Source: Verrucomicrobiaceae bacterium UBA1938
GTDB lineage: Bacteria > Verrucomicrobiota > Verrucomicrobiia > Verrucomicrobiales > Verrucomicrobiaceae
NCBI GenBank assembly: GCA_002336895.1
Contig: DDFC01000043.1
Location: forward strand, 1 to 64,000
DNA: 64,000 nt
Reading direction: 5' to 3'
The notes beneath the pieces are model-generated. The model was not told where the DNA came from. It was given only the letters and a program-made list of their open reading frames with translations, and did not search any database. Shown here one piece after another: positions 1 to 8,736 of this stretch (the first letter of the stretch is position 1; each line of letters begins with the position of its first letter). A program made the position numbers and the translations under genes.

Positions 1-95
1 GCCGAGTCATAGCCGCGATATTCCAGACGACGCAGCCCGTCCAGGAGGATGGAGCTTGCCTGACGATTGCCTACGTAACCAACGATGCCGCACAT
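1..95 (-). CDS. glmS: Glutamine--fructose-6-phosphate aminotransferase, N-terminal fragment
   Basis: The complement reads MCGIVGYVGNRQA followed by a segment ending LEYRGYDSA, the unmistakable start of GlmS. Family knowledge: GlmS makes glucosamine-6-phosphate from fructose-6-phosphate and glutamine, the first step towards UDP-GlcNAc for peptidoglycan. Cys2, exposed after Met removal, is the nucleophile of the glutaminase domain. Only about 31 residues lie in the window and the rest runs off the left edge. The start is fixed by the invariant MCGI. Confidence 0.95.
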   Translation of the reverse strand, partial: MCGIVGYVGNRQASSILLDGLRRLEYRGYDS

Positions 96-400
96 GTGAG
101 AGAAAAGAGTGGGGGTAAGGGAGGAGGATGAGAAATGGGGGGAAACGAACCAGGCCCCGCCCCCCGGAGCGCGCCGGAGGTCTGGGGGGCTATACCATAC
201 CCCCCACGCAGAACCCACGCCAGCAGTTCGTGGCAGGGATGTTTTTCTTTATTGAAAGGAAGTCCTGCTCCCGGGAAGGAAGGTGGCGACTCGAAAAGGC
301 AGCACCTCAAGCCGGATGGCCGCGTATCTTCAATCCGTCGCTGCTGCGGCTGTTTACGTGCCTTTGGATGAATAGTGCTGCAAGCTGGGCGTCAGACCTC
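96..400. other. Intergenic region between divergent glmS and lipoprotein gene
   Basis: About 300 bases lie between the divergent starts of glmS and the small lipoprotein gene. The glmS-proximal part is purine/G-rich with several runs of G. A short AT-rich patch near 240-260 could hold a promoter, but no convincing -35/-10 pair can be fixed by eye. Open frames here are unsupported: they have no recognisable product and poor codon pattern. Confidence 0.4.
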
Positions 401-613
401 ATGGCCATGAAAACGAAACTGCTTCTCCTCCTGACCGCAGGCCTCGTCCTGGGGTCGCTGAGTTCATGCAATGCGCCTTACTACGGCGGTGGCGGCGGCT
501 CGCGCCCATGTTACCGCCGCAGCCCTGGTAGCGGCAGCAACCTGGGCGGCTACCGCGGTGGCGGCGCAGGCGGTGGATTCGGCGGCAGCTTTGGCGGGTT
601 TGGCGGACGATAG
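401..613 (+). CDS. Small glycine-rich lipoprotein
   Basis: A 70-residue protein starting MAMKTKLLLLL. The second Met codon at 407 is an equally good start. A hydrophobic signal ends in a lipobox LSSC at residues 20-23, so it should be lipidated at Cys23 and membrane anchored. The mature part is nearly all Gly, Ser, Tyr and Arg with GGGG and GGFGG runs, giving a flexible low-complexity chain. No enzyme domain is visible and the function is unknown. A longer reading of the same frame from 128 has no signal logic and was not used. Confidence 0.65.
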   Translation: MAMKTKLLLLLTAGLVLGSLSSCNAPYYGGGGGSRPCYRRSPGSGSNLGGYRGGGAGGGFGGSFGGFGGR

Positions 614-696
614 TGCCTGGCGCGGGCCATGGTGCAAAGCTGAACGAGCATCGCTTGCGTCTGGCCGTGTTGCGTGAAAAGCTGCGCGCCCCACCC

Positions 697-1641
697 ATGA
701 CCCCCGCAAAAATCATTCTCGGCACCCGCGGCAGCGAACTGGCCCTCACGCAGACCACCATGGTCACCGCCGCGCTGCAAGCCGCGCACCCGCAGCTCAG
801 CATTGAGCGCCAGATCATCCAGACCAGCGGGGACAAGCGCCAGGACCTGCGCTTCTCAGAGTTCAGCGACGTGGCCCAGGTGGACAAGGGCATCTTCATC
901 AAGGAGCTCGAAATCGCGCTCGCTGACAAGCAGATCGACGCCGCCGTGCACAGCCTCAAGGATGTGCCCAGCGACCTCGCCGCCGGCTTCACCATCGCCG
1001 CCGTGCTGCCGCGCGCTGCCATCGAGGACGTGCTCGTCTCCGCGCATCCTTACACGCTGGAAACCCTGCCGCAGGGTGCCCGTGTGGGCACCAGCAGCGT
1101 GCGCCGTGCGGCGCAGCTCAAGTTTCTGCGCCCGGACATCGAGATCGTCGAGATCCGCGGCAACGTGCCCACCCGCGTGAAAAAGGTGCTCGGTGAAAAC
1201 GCGCTGGATGCCGTGCTGCTGGCCGCCGCCGGCCTGCTTCGTCTGGGCCTGCTGAATGCCAATCTGAGCCGCATCCACATCGACACCCACACCCTCTACG
1301 GCCTGGTGCTCGACCCCGTGAAATTCCTCCCTGCCGCCGGCCAGGGCGCCATCGCCATCGAATGCCGCGCCGGAGATGAGGCCACGATTGCCGCCATTCG
1401 CTCGCTCAACCACGCCGAAACCGAAGCCCGCATCACCGCCGAGCGTGAGTTTTTGAAAATCCTCGGTGCCGGATGCCAGACTCCTGTAGGTGCCCATACC
1501 TGGGTCAAAGATGACCAGCTGCACATGGCCGTGCGCGTCTTCAACGAAGCCGATCTCTCCCAGCCACCTGTCGAGCGTGAGGCCAAACGCCCTGTGGTCG
1601 AAGCCGCGCAGCTGGCGAAGGATCTGGCGGGCATGCTGTGA
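697..1641 (+). CDS. hemC: Hydroxymethylbilane synthase (porphobilinogen deaminase)
   Basis: HemC joins four porphobilinogen units into hydroxymethylbilane in cytosolic haem/tetrapyrrole synthesis. The 314-residue product starts MTPAKIILGTRGSELAL, the classic N-terminal strand with GTRGS. It keeps the substrate-binding stretch HSLKDVPSDL and the later GAGCQTPVGA, whose Cys carries the dipyrromethane cofactor. Length matches the family. The frame opens upstream at 613, but the start at 697 gives the canonical N-terminus. The next gene is convergent. Confidence 0.95.
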   Translation: MTPAKIILGTRGSELALTQTTMVTAALQAAHPQLSIERQIIQTSGDKRQDLRFSEFSDVAQVDKGIFIKELEIALADKQIDAAVHSLKDVPSDLAAGFTIAAVLPRAAIEDVLVSAHPYTLETLPQGARVGTSSVRRAAQLKFLRPDIEIVEIRGNVPTRVKKVLGENALDAVLLAAAGLLRLGLLNANLSRIHIDTHTLYGLVLDPVKFLPAAGQGAIAIECRAGDEATIAAIRSLNHAETEARITAEREFLKILGAGCQTPVGAHTWVKDDQLHMAVRVFNEADLSQPPVEREAKRPVVEAAQLAKDLAGML

Positions 1642-1655
1642 GCAGCCACCTGAGA

Positions 1656-1675
1656 TGCGGGCGCTCCTGCCCGCA
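1656..1675. terminator. Stem-loop between hemC and convergent sigma factor gene
   Basis: The 7-bp arms TGCGGGC and GCCCGCA enclose a 6-base loop 15 bases after the hemC stop codon. There is no strong T-run on either side, so it is at best a weak bidirectional terminator or a transcript-end hairpin. Confidence 0.4.
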
Positions 1676-1719
1676 ATCGCAAGCACGAGGCCGAAGCTCA
1701 CAAGGCTGAAGAATGACCT

Positions 1720-3012
1720 TCACCAAGGATTAGAAGCCGCTTTCTTCGAGCCCCCGCATTCCACAATCCGCCGGGCGAGGAAGTCGCGTTCCGCAGGCAG
1801 CACGGCCAGCTTGAAGGCCTGCTCAAAATGGGCCAGCGCGGCCTCGGTCTGCCCAAGTTCCGCCGCAAAGGTGCCGCAGATGGCGTAGTAGAGGTGGGAG
1901 ATCTCCAGCATGCTGCGCTGCCGGATGCTGCCGAGCGCATCCAGCCCGGCCTGCGGGCCATGCACACGCGCCACGGCCACGGCGCGGTTCATCGCTGTCA
2001 CGGGCGAGCCGGTGATGGCGAGAAGCTGGTCGTAAAGATGCAGGATGCGCGGCCAGTCCGTGGATGCGGCATCGGCCGCCAGACAATGTGTGGCGGCGAT
2101 GCTGGCCTCGATGTGATACACGCTGAGCACCCCGCCCTGCGAGGCCTGATGCAGGCACACGATGCCGCGCCGGATCATGCCCTGATCCCACGCCGAGCGG
2201 TCCTGCTCATGCAGGCGCAGGAGATGCCCCGCATCATCGGTGCGCGTGTGCAGCCGTGCGGCATTCAGCAGCATCAGCGCCAGCAGTGCGGCGGCACGCG
2301 GCTCCTGGGTGGAGGGATGCTCGGTGACCAGCGTGATAAGCCGGATGGCCTCATGGCACAGGTCGTCGCGCACGAGGCGGTCGCCGGTGGAGGCCTTGTA
2401 GCCTTCATTGAAAAGAAGGTAGAGCGTGTGCAGCACCCCGCCCAGCCGTGCGGAGAGCTCCGCCGGCTCCGGCACGGCAAAGGGCAGCGCCAGCTCGCGG
2501 ATGCGCTGCCGTGCACGCACCAGGCGCTTGGCCACAGCGGCTTCGCTGGTGAGAAACGCGGCGGCGATCTCCCCGGGGCTGAAGCCGCAGAGCGTGCGCA
2601 GCGCCAGCGCCGTCTGTGCATCCGTCGCCAGTTCGGGATGAAAGCAGACGAACATCATGCGCAGCGTGTCGTCGGCAAAAGTTTCGTGCTTCATGGCTTC
2701 AGCCGGTGAGGAAAGCCACCGCTCCTGCTCTGCGGCGATGCCGTCCTGCTTTTCATTCCAGCGCTGCTCACGCTGCAGGGCGTTGAGGGCGAGATTTTTC
2801 GCCACCTGGGTGAGCCAGGCGGCGGGGTTGTCCGGCACGCCACGGTACGACCACGTCTGCAGCGCGCGCAGCAGCGCCTCCTGCACCACATCCTCCGCCA
2901 GCTGCAGCCGGTGCGTGCCGAGGTGCGCGGTGAGCGTGGCGATCACCTTCGCGCCTTCATGGCGGAAGAAGTGATCGGCCACCTCACCTGCACTGGTGCC
3001 CTGCTGGCTCAT
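1720..3012 (-). CDS. ECF RNA polymerase sigma factor, ECF42 (DGPF-linked) type
   Basis: A 430-residue protein with an N-terminal sigma-70 region 2/4 module (about residues 10-190) and a long alpha-helical C-terminal extension ending in a TPR-like segment, the build of COG4941/ECF42 factors. In that family the sigma gene characteristically neighbours a YCII/DGPF-domain protein, as here, two bases upstream. No anti-sigma gene is seen; in ECF42 the C-terminal extension is thought to control activity. It is the last gene of a coupled operon whose first gene (DUF899) is split by the prophage, so its own promoter supply is probably altered. Confidence 0.88.
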   Translation of the reverse strand: MSQQGTSAGEVADHFFRHEGAKVIATLTAHLGTHRLQLAEDVVQEALLRALQTWSYRGVPDNPAAWLTQVAKNLALNALQREQRWNEKQDGIAAEQERWLSSPAEAMKHETFADDTLRMMFVCFHPELATDAQTALALRTLCGFSPGEIAAAFLTSEAAVAKRLVRARQRIRELALPFAVPEPAELSARLGGVLHTLYLLFNEGYKASTGDRLVRDDLCHEAIRLITLVTEHPSTQEPRAAALLALMLLNAARLHTRTDDAGHLLRLHEQDRSAWDQGMIRRGIVCLHQASQGGVLSVYHIEASIAATHCLAADAASTDWPRILHLYDQLLAITGSPVTAMNRAVAVARVHGPQAGLDALGSIRQRSMLEISHLYYAICGTFAAELGQTEAALAHFEQAFKLAVLPAERDFLARRIVECGGSKKAASNPW

Positions 3013-3014
3013 GA

Positions 3015-3377
3015 TCAGTCACAAGCAGTGAGCGCGGCGATGCGGCGGACCTCAAGCCTGCCACCATTGCCAAACATGGGGGACGATTCGGCAATGCGCA
3101 CGGCCTCGTCCATCGATGCCACATTCAGGATGAAGAAGCCGCCCACCGCCTCCTTGGATTCAGCGGCGATGCCGTCAGAGACGAGGCCCGGGCCGGAGAC
3201 GACCTTGCCTTCAGGGGTCAGTGGCTGTGCCGCGCTGAAGATGCCCTTCTTGGTGAGGTCATCAATCCAGTTGTAAACCTCCTTCATGTGAGCCTGCATT
3301 TCTTCAGGGGAATGTCCGGCGCTGCAGGAGCCGCCGCGGACGAGAAACATGTACTGACTGGTGGGTTCGGTTTTCAT
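3015..3377 (-). CDS. YCII-related (DGPF domain) protein
   Basis: A 120-residue protein starting MKTEPTSQYMFLVRGG. The ferredoxin-like alpha/beta pattern, the segment GKVVSGPGLVSDG and the conserved end GGRLEVRRI are typical of YCII/DGPF proteins that accompany ECF42 sigma factors. Their biochemical role is not settled. The start overlaps the stop of the upstream membrane-protein gene in an ATGA, and the sigma gene begins two bases after its stop, which indicates translational coupling. Confidence 0.85.
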   Translation of the reverse strand: MKTEPTSQYMFLVRGGSCSAGHSPEEMQAHMKEVYNWIDDLTKKGIFSAAQPLTPEGKVVSGPGLVSDGIAAESKEAVGGFFILNVASMDEAVRIAESSPMFGNGGRLEVRRIAALTACD

Positions 3378-3679
3378 GGAATGGAATGAGAGGACGGGAG
3401 TTTGAGTGAAGATTTTGGACGTGTGTGCCTGAGCATCCGCCGCAGCGCGCAAAACACCAGGGCGCTGATGCACAGCCAGGTGAGAGCACGCATGAGAATG
3501 TGGGCGGAGGTGTGTGACATCGTGATGCCGGTGCCGAGCGCCACATACGCCGCGAGGCACATGGGGCATTTGGGCATCAGAGCCAGCACCGTGCCCGGAA
3601 GGAGCCAGCCGGCAACCTTTCTGATGCGGCCGGGCCGGCGCGCCTGCCCCGGCTTTTGGCAGCAGCGATGCGTGCTCAT
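3374..3679 (-). CDS. Small membrane protein with CPMC motif
   Basis: A 101-residue protein with a Cys-containing, Arg-rich N-terminus, then about two membrane helices (GWLLPGTVLALMPKCPMCLA and a later ALTWLCISALVF). The CPMC pair in the first helix could be a metal or redox site. It overlaps the DUF899 stop and the YCII start by ATGA on both sides. Linkage to a thioredoxin-like DUF899 protein suggests a thiol or metal role, but this is inference. Confidence 0.7.
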   Translation of the reverse strand: MSTHRCCQKPGQARRPGRIRKVAGWLLPGTVLALMPKCPMCLAAYVALGTGITMSHTSAHILMRALTWLCISALVFCALRRMLRHTRPKSSLKLPSSHSIP

Positions 3680-4304
3680 GCGGCTTTGGCCTCCTCCGGG
3701 TGGCAGGTGCATTTTGCAGCAGAGGCTGCGTCATAGCTGTTGTGGTAGCGCACCCACTGCATGGTCCATTCCAGGCTGTCTTCATCCCGGCCTTTCGGCA
3801 CCAGGTCGAGGATGCGGTACGTGCCCATCATCAGCTCCACGCCACGACCATACACGGAGTACGTGTGGTAGATCGTGCCATCGGCGTCCTTGTGGAAGAC
3901 ACTGATGCCGGGCGCCTCCGTGCTGCCGAAGGGCTGTGCGGTGTAGTTGTAGTCCACCTTGCCGCTCTCCACCTCCTGCTCGGTGAAGGAGACATGGAAG
4001 TCGAAATTGAAATCGCTGCCATTGGACGAGACCCATTCAAAGCCCCAGCCCATGCGCTTTTTGAACGCCTCGATCTCCGCCAGCGGCGCGCGGGACACGG
4101 CCAGCATCGTCACATCTCGCGCGGCCAGGTGCGGCAGCATGCAGTCGGTGTGGTCGGCCATGTAGGAGCAGCTCGGGCAGCCCTCCTTCCAGTCCGGCCC
4201 CAGCATGAAGTGCTGGATGACCAGCTGGCTTTTCCCCGCAAAGAGATCTGCGAGCGGGACGCGACCGCAGCGGGTGTCGAACGCGTAGTCCTTGTCGATC
4301 TTGA
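3676..4304 (-). pseudogene. DUF899 thioredoxin-like protein, 3' part, split by prophage
   Basis: This is the C-terminal four-fifths of a DUF899 protein. The frame stays open into the junction and reads KIDKDYAFDTRCGRVPLADL, then VIQHFMLGPDWKEGCPSCSY, with the CPSC thioredoxin-like motif. The missing N-terminus lies at 42887-43020 beyond the prophage. Joining the two host parts with one TTGA copy gives 759 bp, a 252-residue protein reading ALPWVKIDKDYAF, which is the family pattern. A product from the internal Met codon at 4206 would lack the N-terminal helices, so the gene is probably inactive in this lysogen. Confidence 0.93.
4301..4304. repeat. Target-site duplication TTGA (left copy)
   Basis: TTGA directly precedes the prophage end TGTAAACC and recurs at 42887-42890 directly after the other end, ...CACGCA. 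Only a 4-bp duplication restores the DUF899 reading frame. Mu itself makes 5-bp duplications, so this is a small deviation. Confidence 0.88.
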
Positions 4305-4356
4305 TGTAAACCGCAAAACGAAATAACCCGCTTCTACAGGCAGAATAACCCGGTTT
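4305..4356 (+). repeat. Prophage left end with transposase-binding-type repeats
   Basis: The end starts TGTAAACCGC. Two copies of AATAACCCG lie at 4322-4330 and 4344-4353. The second is part of a 22-bp stretch at 4335-4356 that matches 20 of 22 positions, inverted, at 42781-42802 near the right end. Iterated inverted end sites are the expected layout for MuA-type transposase binding. Downstream to 4418 the sequence is G-rich and has no gene. Confidence 0.75.
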
Positions 4357-4418
4357 ATGGGTGGGTGGGAGACTTTTAGGGGCTGGAAAGGGCGATTTGA
4401 AAGACTTTTAAGGGCGGT

Positions 4419-4892
4419 TCAAGGCCACTTTTGGGCGGGGCAGGGCTCGGATCGGAGCCAGAGGAGTCGTTTGGAGCAGTGGCAGAGGGTGCTTTGGCAG
4501 CGGCCGCGACCAGCGCGTGCGGGCTCGTCCCAGAGCTGGCAGGCGCGGCAGGCGGCGAGGCGGGCGCGGAACATGGAGGCGGGGACGATGGCAGCAGCGT
4601 GACCGGCACTCAGTGGGGCTGTGGCGGCGTCATAGTCGGCCTCCAGGGCGGCGATGGTGGGCTCGGTGGGCCGGGGCTTGGAGGGCGGCTGCGTGCGCTG
4701 AATGGCCCGAGCCAGGCCCGGGGAGATGATGGCAGCAGCGGGCGAGAGAGGCAGGCCGGTGGGAGTGCATTTCAGGGCGGTTCCATCCCATGCGGCGAGG
4801 GCTGCGGGCGCGGAATAAACACCTGGCTCCGGGCGTTGCCGGCGCGGGGCTTCCCAGATCCGGGCGAGCTGCTCATCGGTGATGGGGATCAT
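4419..4892 (-). CDS. Phage protein with C-terminal cysteine cluster
   Basis: The last gene of the late tail operon, 157 residues. The N-terminal two-thirds is Ala/Pro-rich and unrecognised. The C-terminus holds closely spaced cysteines (ACRACQLW, then CQSTLCHC and SEPCP), a likely metal-binding or disulfide knot. It is coupled by ATGA overlap to the gene upstream and its stop is about 115 bases from the prophage end. The role is unknown; its place at the end of the tail block suggests a tail-tip or accessory protein. Confidence 0.6.
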   Translation of the reverse strand: MIPITDEQLARIWEAPRRQRPEPGVYSAPAALAAWDGTALKCTPTGLPLSPAAAIISPGLARAIQRTQPPSKPRPTEPTIAALEADYDAATAPLSAGHAAAIVPASMFRARLAACRACQLWDEPARAGRGRCQSTLCHCSKRLLWLRSEPCPAQKWP

Positions 4893-5371
4893 GGCAGAAT
4901 CTCCACGCTGAAAACGGCCTCGCTGGCTGGAGTTCCGAAGTTGTAACCGGCATCAAACAACAGCTGCAAGGTCCAGCCGCAGGCGACTTCAAACGTCACC
5001 TCCTCGTCACCTTCAAGGGGGACACTCGTGCAGGTTTCCCCGCCCTCGCTGCCGTTGCGTTGGAGATATGGCTGGCTGCTGATCTCATCATCAGGCTTGC
5101 GCAGGGTGGCGGTGGCGACCGGGGCGAAGGTGTCGCCGCTGGTGCCAGTGATGGAGACCTTGATCTTGCCGCAGCCATTCAGCTTGAAATCACACTGCGC
5201 GCTCGGGCCAAAAGTCAGGTCCGGATCGCCCTCGCAATCACGGCCTGCAGGCAGCGTCGCAGTCCAGGTGCCGTGGGCGATGTCAGAGGCCACCCAGGCG
5301 CTGCTAGCCCCTCCACTGACGATGATGTTCGGGGTCAGCTCAATCAGATCGATGCACTTGCTCAGCTTCAT
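4889..5371 (-). CDS. Phage protein of unknown function, beta-rich
   Basis: A 160-residue, acidic, Thr/Ser/Gly-rich protein with seven cysteines and alternating hydrophobic strands, suggesting a beta-sandwich. It overlaps both neighbours by four bases (ATGA), so it is translated with the large tail protein upstream. Position at the tail tip end fits a receptor-binding or tail-accessory role, but no family is recognised. Confidence 0.6.
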   Translation of the reverse strand: MKLSKCIDLIELTPNIIVSGGASSAWVASDIAHGTWTATLPAGRDCEGDPDLTFGPSAQCDFKLNGCGKIKVSITGTSGDTFAPVATATLRKPDDEISSQPYLQRNGSEGGETCTSVPLEGDEEVTFEVACGWTLQLLFDAGYNFGTPASEAVFSVEILP

Positions 5372-7986
5372 GGCGTCAGTTCCGGCAGACTGCGCAGCAC
5401 CAGGGCGTGCGCCTTCACAGGCTCGCCTGCATCGTCTTCATCACACACATCAGTGTCGCGCAGCTCCACGGCTTTATCAGCCTGCGGCGTAATGACCACG
5501 GTACCGCCAGAGATGTTGAGATCGAGGCCGGTGTAGCCATTCAGCTGCCCATAACCGCCCGAGACCGTGTTCTTAAATCCACCCTCAGCCGTGACCTGGC
5601 TGGTGTCATCGCCCTGCGTGATGGTAAGGCCGCCAGTGTCGAGTTCAGCGCTGTTGCTGCCGCTGACCTGGCTCAGCGAGGATGCACCATAGATGCCCGT
5701 GGCGCTTTCCGCATTGATGACCATCTGCTCGCCCGTGAGGGAATTGGTAGATCCGCCAGACTCCGTGAGCAGCACCTGGGCAGGCGTGATGGCGGTGCTG
5801 TTGCCGCTGCTGCTGACAGAGGTTTCCGCGGCTTCGATGATGGTGGTGCCACCACTGCTGCTGATGACGATCTGCTCGTCTGTGACGCTGTTGGTGTTGC
5901 CACCGCCGTTGTCATGCAGGAGCTGAAGGAGATCGAGCTGCGTGGTTTTTCCATCCTGCGTGATCGTGAGACCTCCATCTGTATCCAGCTTGATCTCCTT
6001 CCCGCTCTTATAGATCTGCAGCCCATGCTCAATACTCAGCGTCACACTGTCACCAGAGTCATTGGTCAGTTCGATCTTGGCAGGTGTCTGTTTGTTTGTC
6101 GCGGAGCCGCTGTCATTATCGAGTGTCGTCGCCCCGGGAGTTAGCTTCACCTCATCGCCGGTCTCTGTGTCTTTTACCGAGACTACAGGCTCAGTCTCGG
6201 CAGTCATGTCCACTTTATAGGCCGACTCCGCGCGGGTGATTTCCAGTTCCTGAGGGCCAAGAAGAACGCTGTACTTGATGCTGCCAGGGCCAACCAGGTC
6301 GTCGAGGCTCTCAGCCGATGGTTCTTCGGCGATGGGCTCTCCTTTGGCCTGCTGGTCGATGTCAGATGCGGGCACCACATTGCGCATCCGGTTGAGGCGA
6401 AGCTGCGAAATGTATTCGTCAATGCCGAGGTGTGAGGCCGATCCAGTCTCGATAGTCGTGGTGCCGGTGTCGATCTCACGGGAGATGGAGTGCACCTGAG
6501 TCTTCATCGTCTCCCATTCCGTGAGGCCGCCAGTGACGTTGATGACATCGCCGAGTTTCACAGCCTCATCACACTCATCCTTCACGACGCGCAGCGATCC
6601 GTCATATTGCGCCACACCCCAGGCCGCGAGCAGTTGAGCGGCCACATTGGTGCTGGTGAAGGTGCTGGCCATCATCGCAGCGGTGGTGCCGTTGGCGATG
6701 GTGTAGGCCTCGGAGATCACCTGTGTGTACTCGCCCTGCAGCTTCGTCACAGGCACCAGCATCTTGATGATGCGGCGTTCTTTCTGCGTCGTGGTGAGGA
6801 TGGGGGCGGCATCTTCATCCTCGTTGGTGACAGTCCTGATAGTGAGATAGCCAGTCACCAGTGCCACGCGAGTATTAGCAGCCAGCCGTGTCTTTGGGAT
6901 GCCCCCGCTGAGCCATTGCAGTCCGCAGCCTCCCAGATCGCTGAAGCCTGCATTCTCGGGCGCATTGGGCGCAAACTGGATGCTGGAGGCCGTGCCGACC
7001 GCGATGTCATCCGCCGATGCCGCGCCGGTATCGCCGTACTCAAACCACCAGTCAGCTGAGCTGACATCGATGGACTCAGACACGACGGTATAATCTCGCG
7101 ATTTTTGCGGCACCGTCTGCGGTGTCACAGCAGCCGCGCCACCCGCGCTGCCGCCCAGGTCAATCGTGCTGCGCAGAATGCGCGAGCCCGTTGTCTCTCC
7201 GGCCTGATCCTGGATGGATGTCACGTTGCCGTTGGCATCTCGTCCCAGGTAGGTGATCTGAATGCCGCGCAGCACGAGGTCATCGCGCTTCATGAAGTCC
7301 TGCGACATCATTACGCTGCCGTCCGCAAAGGAGTACGTGCGCACCGTCGCAGCAGCGCGCTTGACGAAATGGATCTTGGGTGGCGTGGTGCTGTAGTCCC
7401 ACTGCTGGATCACATCTGGTGCCCAGCTCAGCACCTGGCGCAGAGCAGCCTCATACGTCATGTTCTGGCCTCTCTGAGGGATGGGTCGGGCGGTATAGCC
7501 ATCGCCGATGAGATCTCCCATCTGCATCACACCGCCACCAAAGTAATTGTTGGCCAGGCCGATGAGTGTCGTGATCTGCTGTCCTACATTGATGCCCAGC
7601 CAGCCCACCCCGGAGGTGATCTCGGCAAACAGCGCCACATTGCTCGACTGCTGAGTTTGATGAGTCTCGGCCAAAAACCACGGCTGCAGGTACTGGCCTT
7701 GGGTCAGGTAGTACCAGGGATCTCCAAAGCGCAGCTGGATCATCTCGCTGTTGCCAGCGCCCTGCCTGCGCGGACTCAGGGCCACGCCTTTCCACTTCAC
7801 CACCCCGTCGAGTTTGAGCGTGATGGGATCTTCGTAGCTCCAGGGCAGCGTGCCCAGCATGCTCCCTGGCAGCGCTGCGGTAAAGGTGCCCATGCTGAGA
7901 CTCTGCTCAGTGATCACGCAATGAGTCAGTCCCCATTCCTTGAGGCTCTTCTCAGTGGTGTCGTAAAGCAGAGTCCAGGTGCCCAT
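5368..7986 (-). CDS. Large tail hub/tip-like protein with repetitive C-terminus
   Basis: 872 residues, the largest tail protein after the tape measure. The N-terminal 550 residues (MGTWTLLYDTTEKSL...) carry aromatic-rich, beta-strand-rich segments such as GDPWYYLTQGQYLQPWF, compatible with a baseplate hub or tail-tip fold. From about residue 640 the chain becomes Ser/Thr/Gly/Asn-rich with repeated motifs of the kind SSSGGTTIIE and TGGLTITQ, like beta-helical fibre shafts. Coming after tape measure and distal-tail genes, it most likely joins tube to receptor-binding parts. No catalytic domain is seen. Confidence 0.65.
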   Translation of the reverse strand: MGTWTLLYDTTEKSLKEWGLTHCVITEQSLSMGTFTAALPGSMLGTLPWSYEDPITLKLDGVVKWKGVALSPRRQGAGNSEMIQLRFGDPWYYLTQGQYLQPWFLAETHQTQQSSNVALFAEITSGVGWLGINVGQQITTLIGLANNYFGGGVMQMGDLIGDGYTARPIPQRGQNMTYEAALRQVLSWAPDVIQQWDYSTTPPKIHFVKRAAATVRTYSFADGSVMMSQDFMKRDDLVLRGIQITYLGRDANGNVTSIQDQAGETTGSRILRSTIDLGGSAGGAAAVTPQTVPQKSRDYTVVSESIDVSSADWWFEYGDTGAASADDIAVGTASSIQFAPNAPENAGFSDLGGCGLQWLSGGIPKTRLAANTRVALVTGYLTIRTVTNEDEDAAPILTTTQKERRIIKMLVPVTKLQGEYTQVISEAYTIANGTTAAMMASTFTSTNVAAQLLAAWGVAQYDGSLRVVKDECDEAVKLGDVINVTGGLTEWETMKTQVHSISREIDTGTTTIETGSASHLGIDEYISQLRLNRMRNVVPASDIDQQAKGEPIAEEPSAESLDDLVGPGSIKYSVLLGPQELEITRAESAYKVDMTAETEPVVSVKDTETGDEVKLTPGATTLDNDSGSATNKQTPAKIELTNDSGDSVTLSIEHGLQIYKSGKEIKLDTDGGLTITQDGKTTQLDLLQLLHDNGGGNTNSVTDEQIVISSSGGTTIIEAAETSVSSSGNSTAITPAQVLLTESGGSTNSLTGEQMVINAESATGIYGASSLSQVSGSNSAELDTGGLTITQGDDTSQVTAEGGFKNTVSGGYGQLNGYTGLDLNISGGTVVITPQADKAVELRDTDVCDEDDAGEPVKAHALVLRSLPELTP

Positions 7987-7989
7987 GGC

Positions 7990-8232
7990 TCAGAGTGTGA
8001 TGGCTACAGAGACGGATGCCCCAGGCGTGAAGAGGTCAAACTTGGCAGGGTCTGTGACCACCAGCGGGATGATGGTGCCCGGCGTGATGGCGATGCCATC
8101 GACCGGATTTTTGAGCGAGTCCGGGGCGATCTGCAACCTCACACTGAGACGCTCTTTTTCGCCGGCGGCGGTGATATCGCTTGTCTTTCGGATCGGGGAC
8201 ATCACGATGGTTTGATAGGTGCGTGTGGTCAT
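7990..8232 (-). CDS. Small phage protein of unknown function
   Basis: 80 residues, starting MTTRTYQTIVMSPIRK, beta-rich, ending GASVSVAITL. It lies three bases upstream of the large tail protein and nine bases after the preceding gene's stop, so it belongs to the tail operon. No family is recognised; a small tail-tip or fibre-chaperone protein is possible. Confidence 0.6.
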   Translation of the reverse strand: MTTRTYQTIVMSPIRKTSDITAAGEKERLSVRLQIAPDSLKNPVDGIAITPGTIIPLVVTDPAKFDLFTPGASVSVAITL

Positions 8233-8241
8233 GGTGGTGAT

Positions 8242-8736
8242 CTAGTTGGATTGCAGCTTTGCCAGCTCCGCCTGCCTGGCTGCGATCTCCGCCTGCAGGG
8301 CCGCTGCGCGGAGCTGTTCGGGGGTCTGCGTTGCAGCCTGCAGGTAGGTGGTCACGAGGGCGATCTTGCCCGCTAAAACAGCCCGCTGAGTGTCATCGGT
8401 GGCGGCATTCAGCGCGGCTTGAAGAGCTGTCAAATCCGCATTGAGCTGCGTCTGCATCTGCGCTGCGAGGCTGTTACCTGTGAGCTTGGCTTTTTCGAGA
8501 TCAGCGATCACAGCGTCAAGCTGCTGCTGGCTGGCAGCAGCCTGCGTTGCCAGGGCCGCAGTGTGGGCCGCAGTCAGAGCATCCCGTTGCTCGATGAATG
8601 CGGCTTGGACCAAATTCCACTGCTCGGGTGTCAACGCGGCCTGAGCGGTTTCGGCGGCAGATTGCGCCCTGGCAGTCAGAGCGAGGAGGAACGAGGCGAT
8701 GAGGATGAGCGGTGTTTTCATGGCGTTTTTGATCAT
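8242..8736 (-). CDS. Exported coiled-coil protein in tail operon
   Basis: 164 residues. Met6 (MKTPLILIASFLLALTARA) begins a textbook Sec signal peptide with AxA cleavage near residue 24. The mature part is Ala/Gln-rich and almost entirely helical (coiled coil). It overlaps the upstream fibre-like gene by four bases. A cleavable export signal is unusual for a virion protein made in the cytoplasm. It may act in the envelope, for instance in lysis or superinfection control. Confidence 0.6.
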   Translation of the reverse strand: MIKNAMKTPLILIASFLLALTARAQSAAETAQAALTPEQWNLVQAAFIEQRDALTAAHTAALATQAAASQQQLDAVIADLEKAKLTGNSLAAQMQTQLNADLTALQAALNAATDDTQRAVLAGKIALVTTYLQAATQTPEQLRAAALQAEIAARQAELAKLQSN

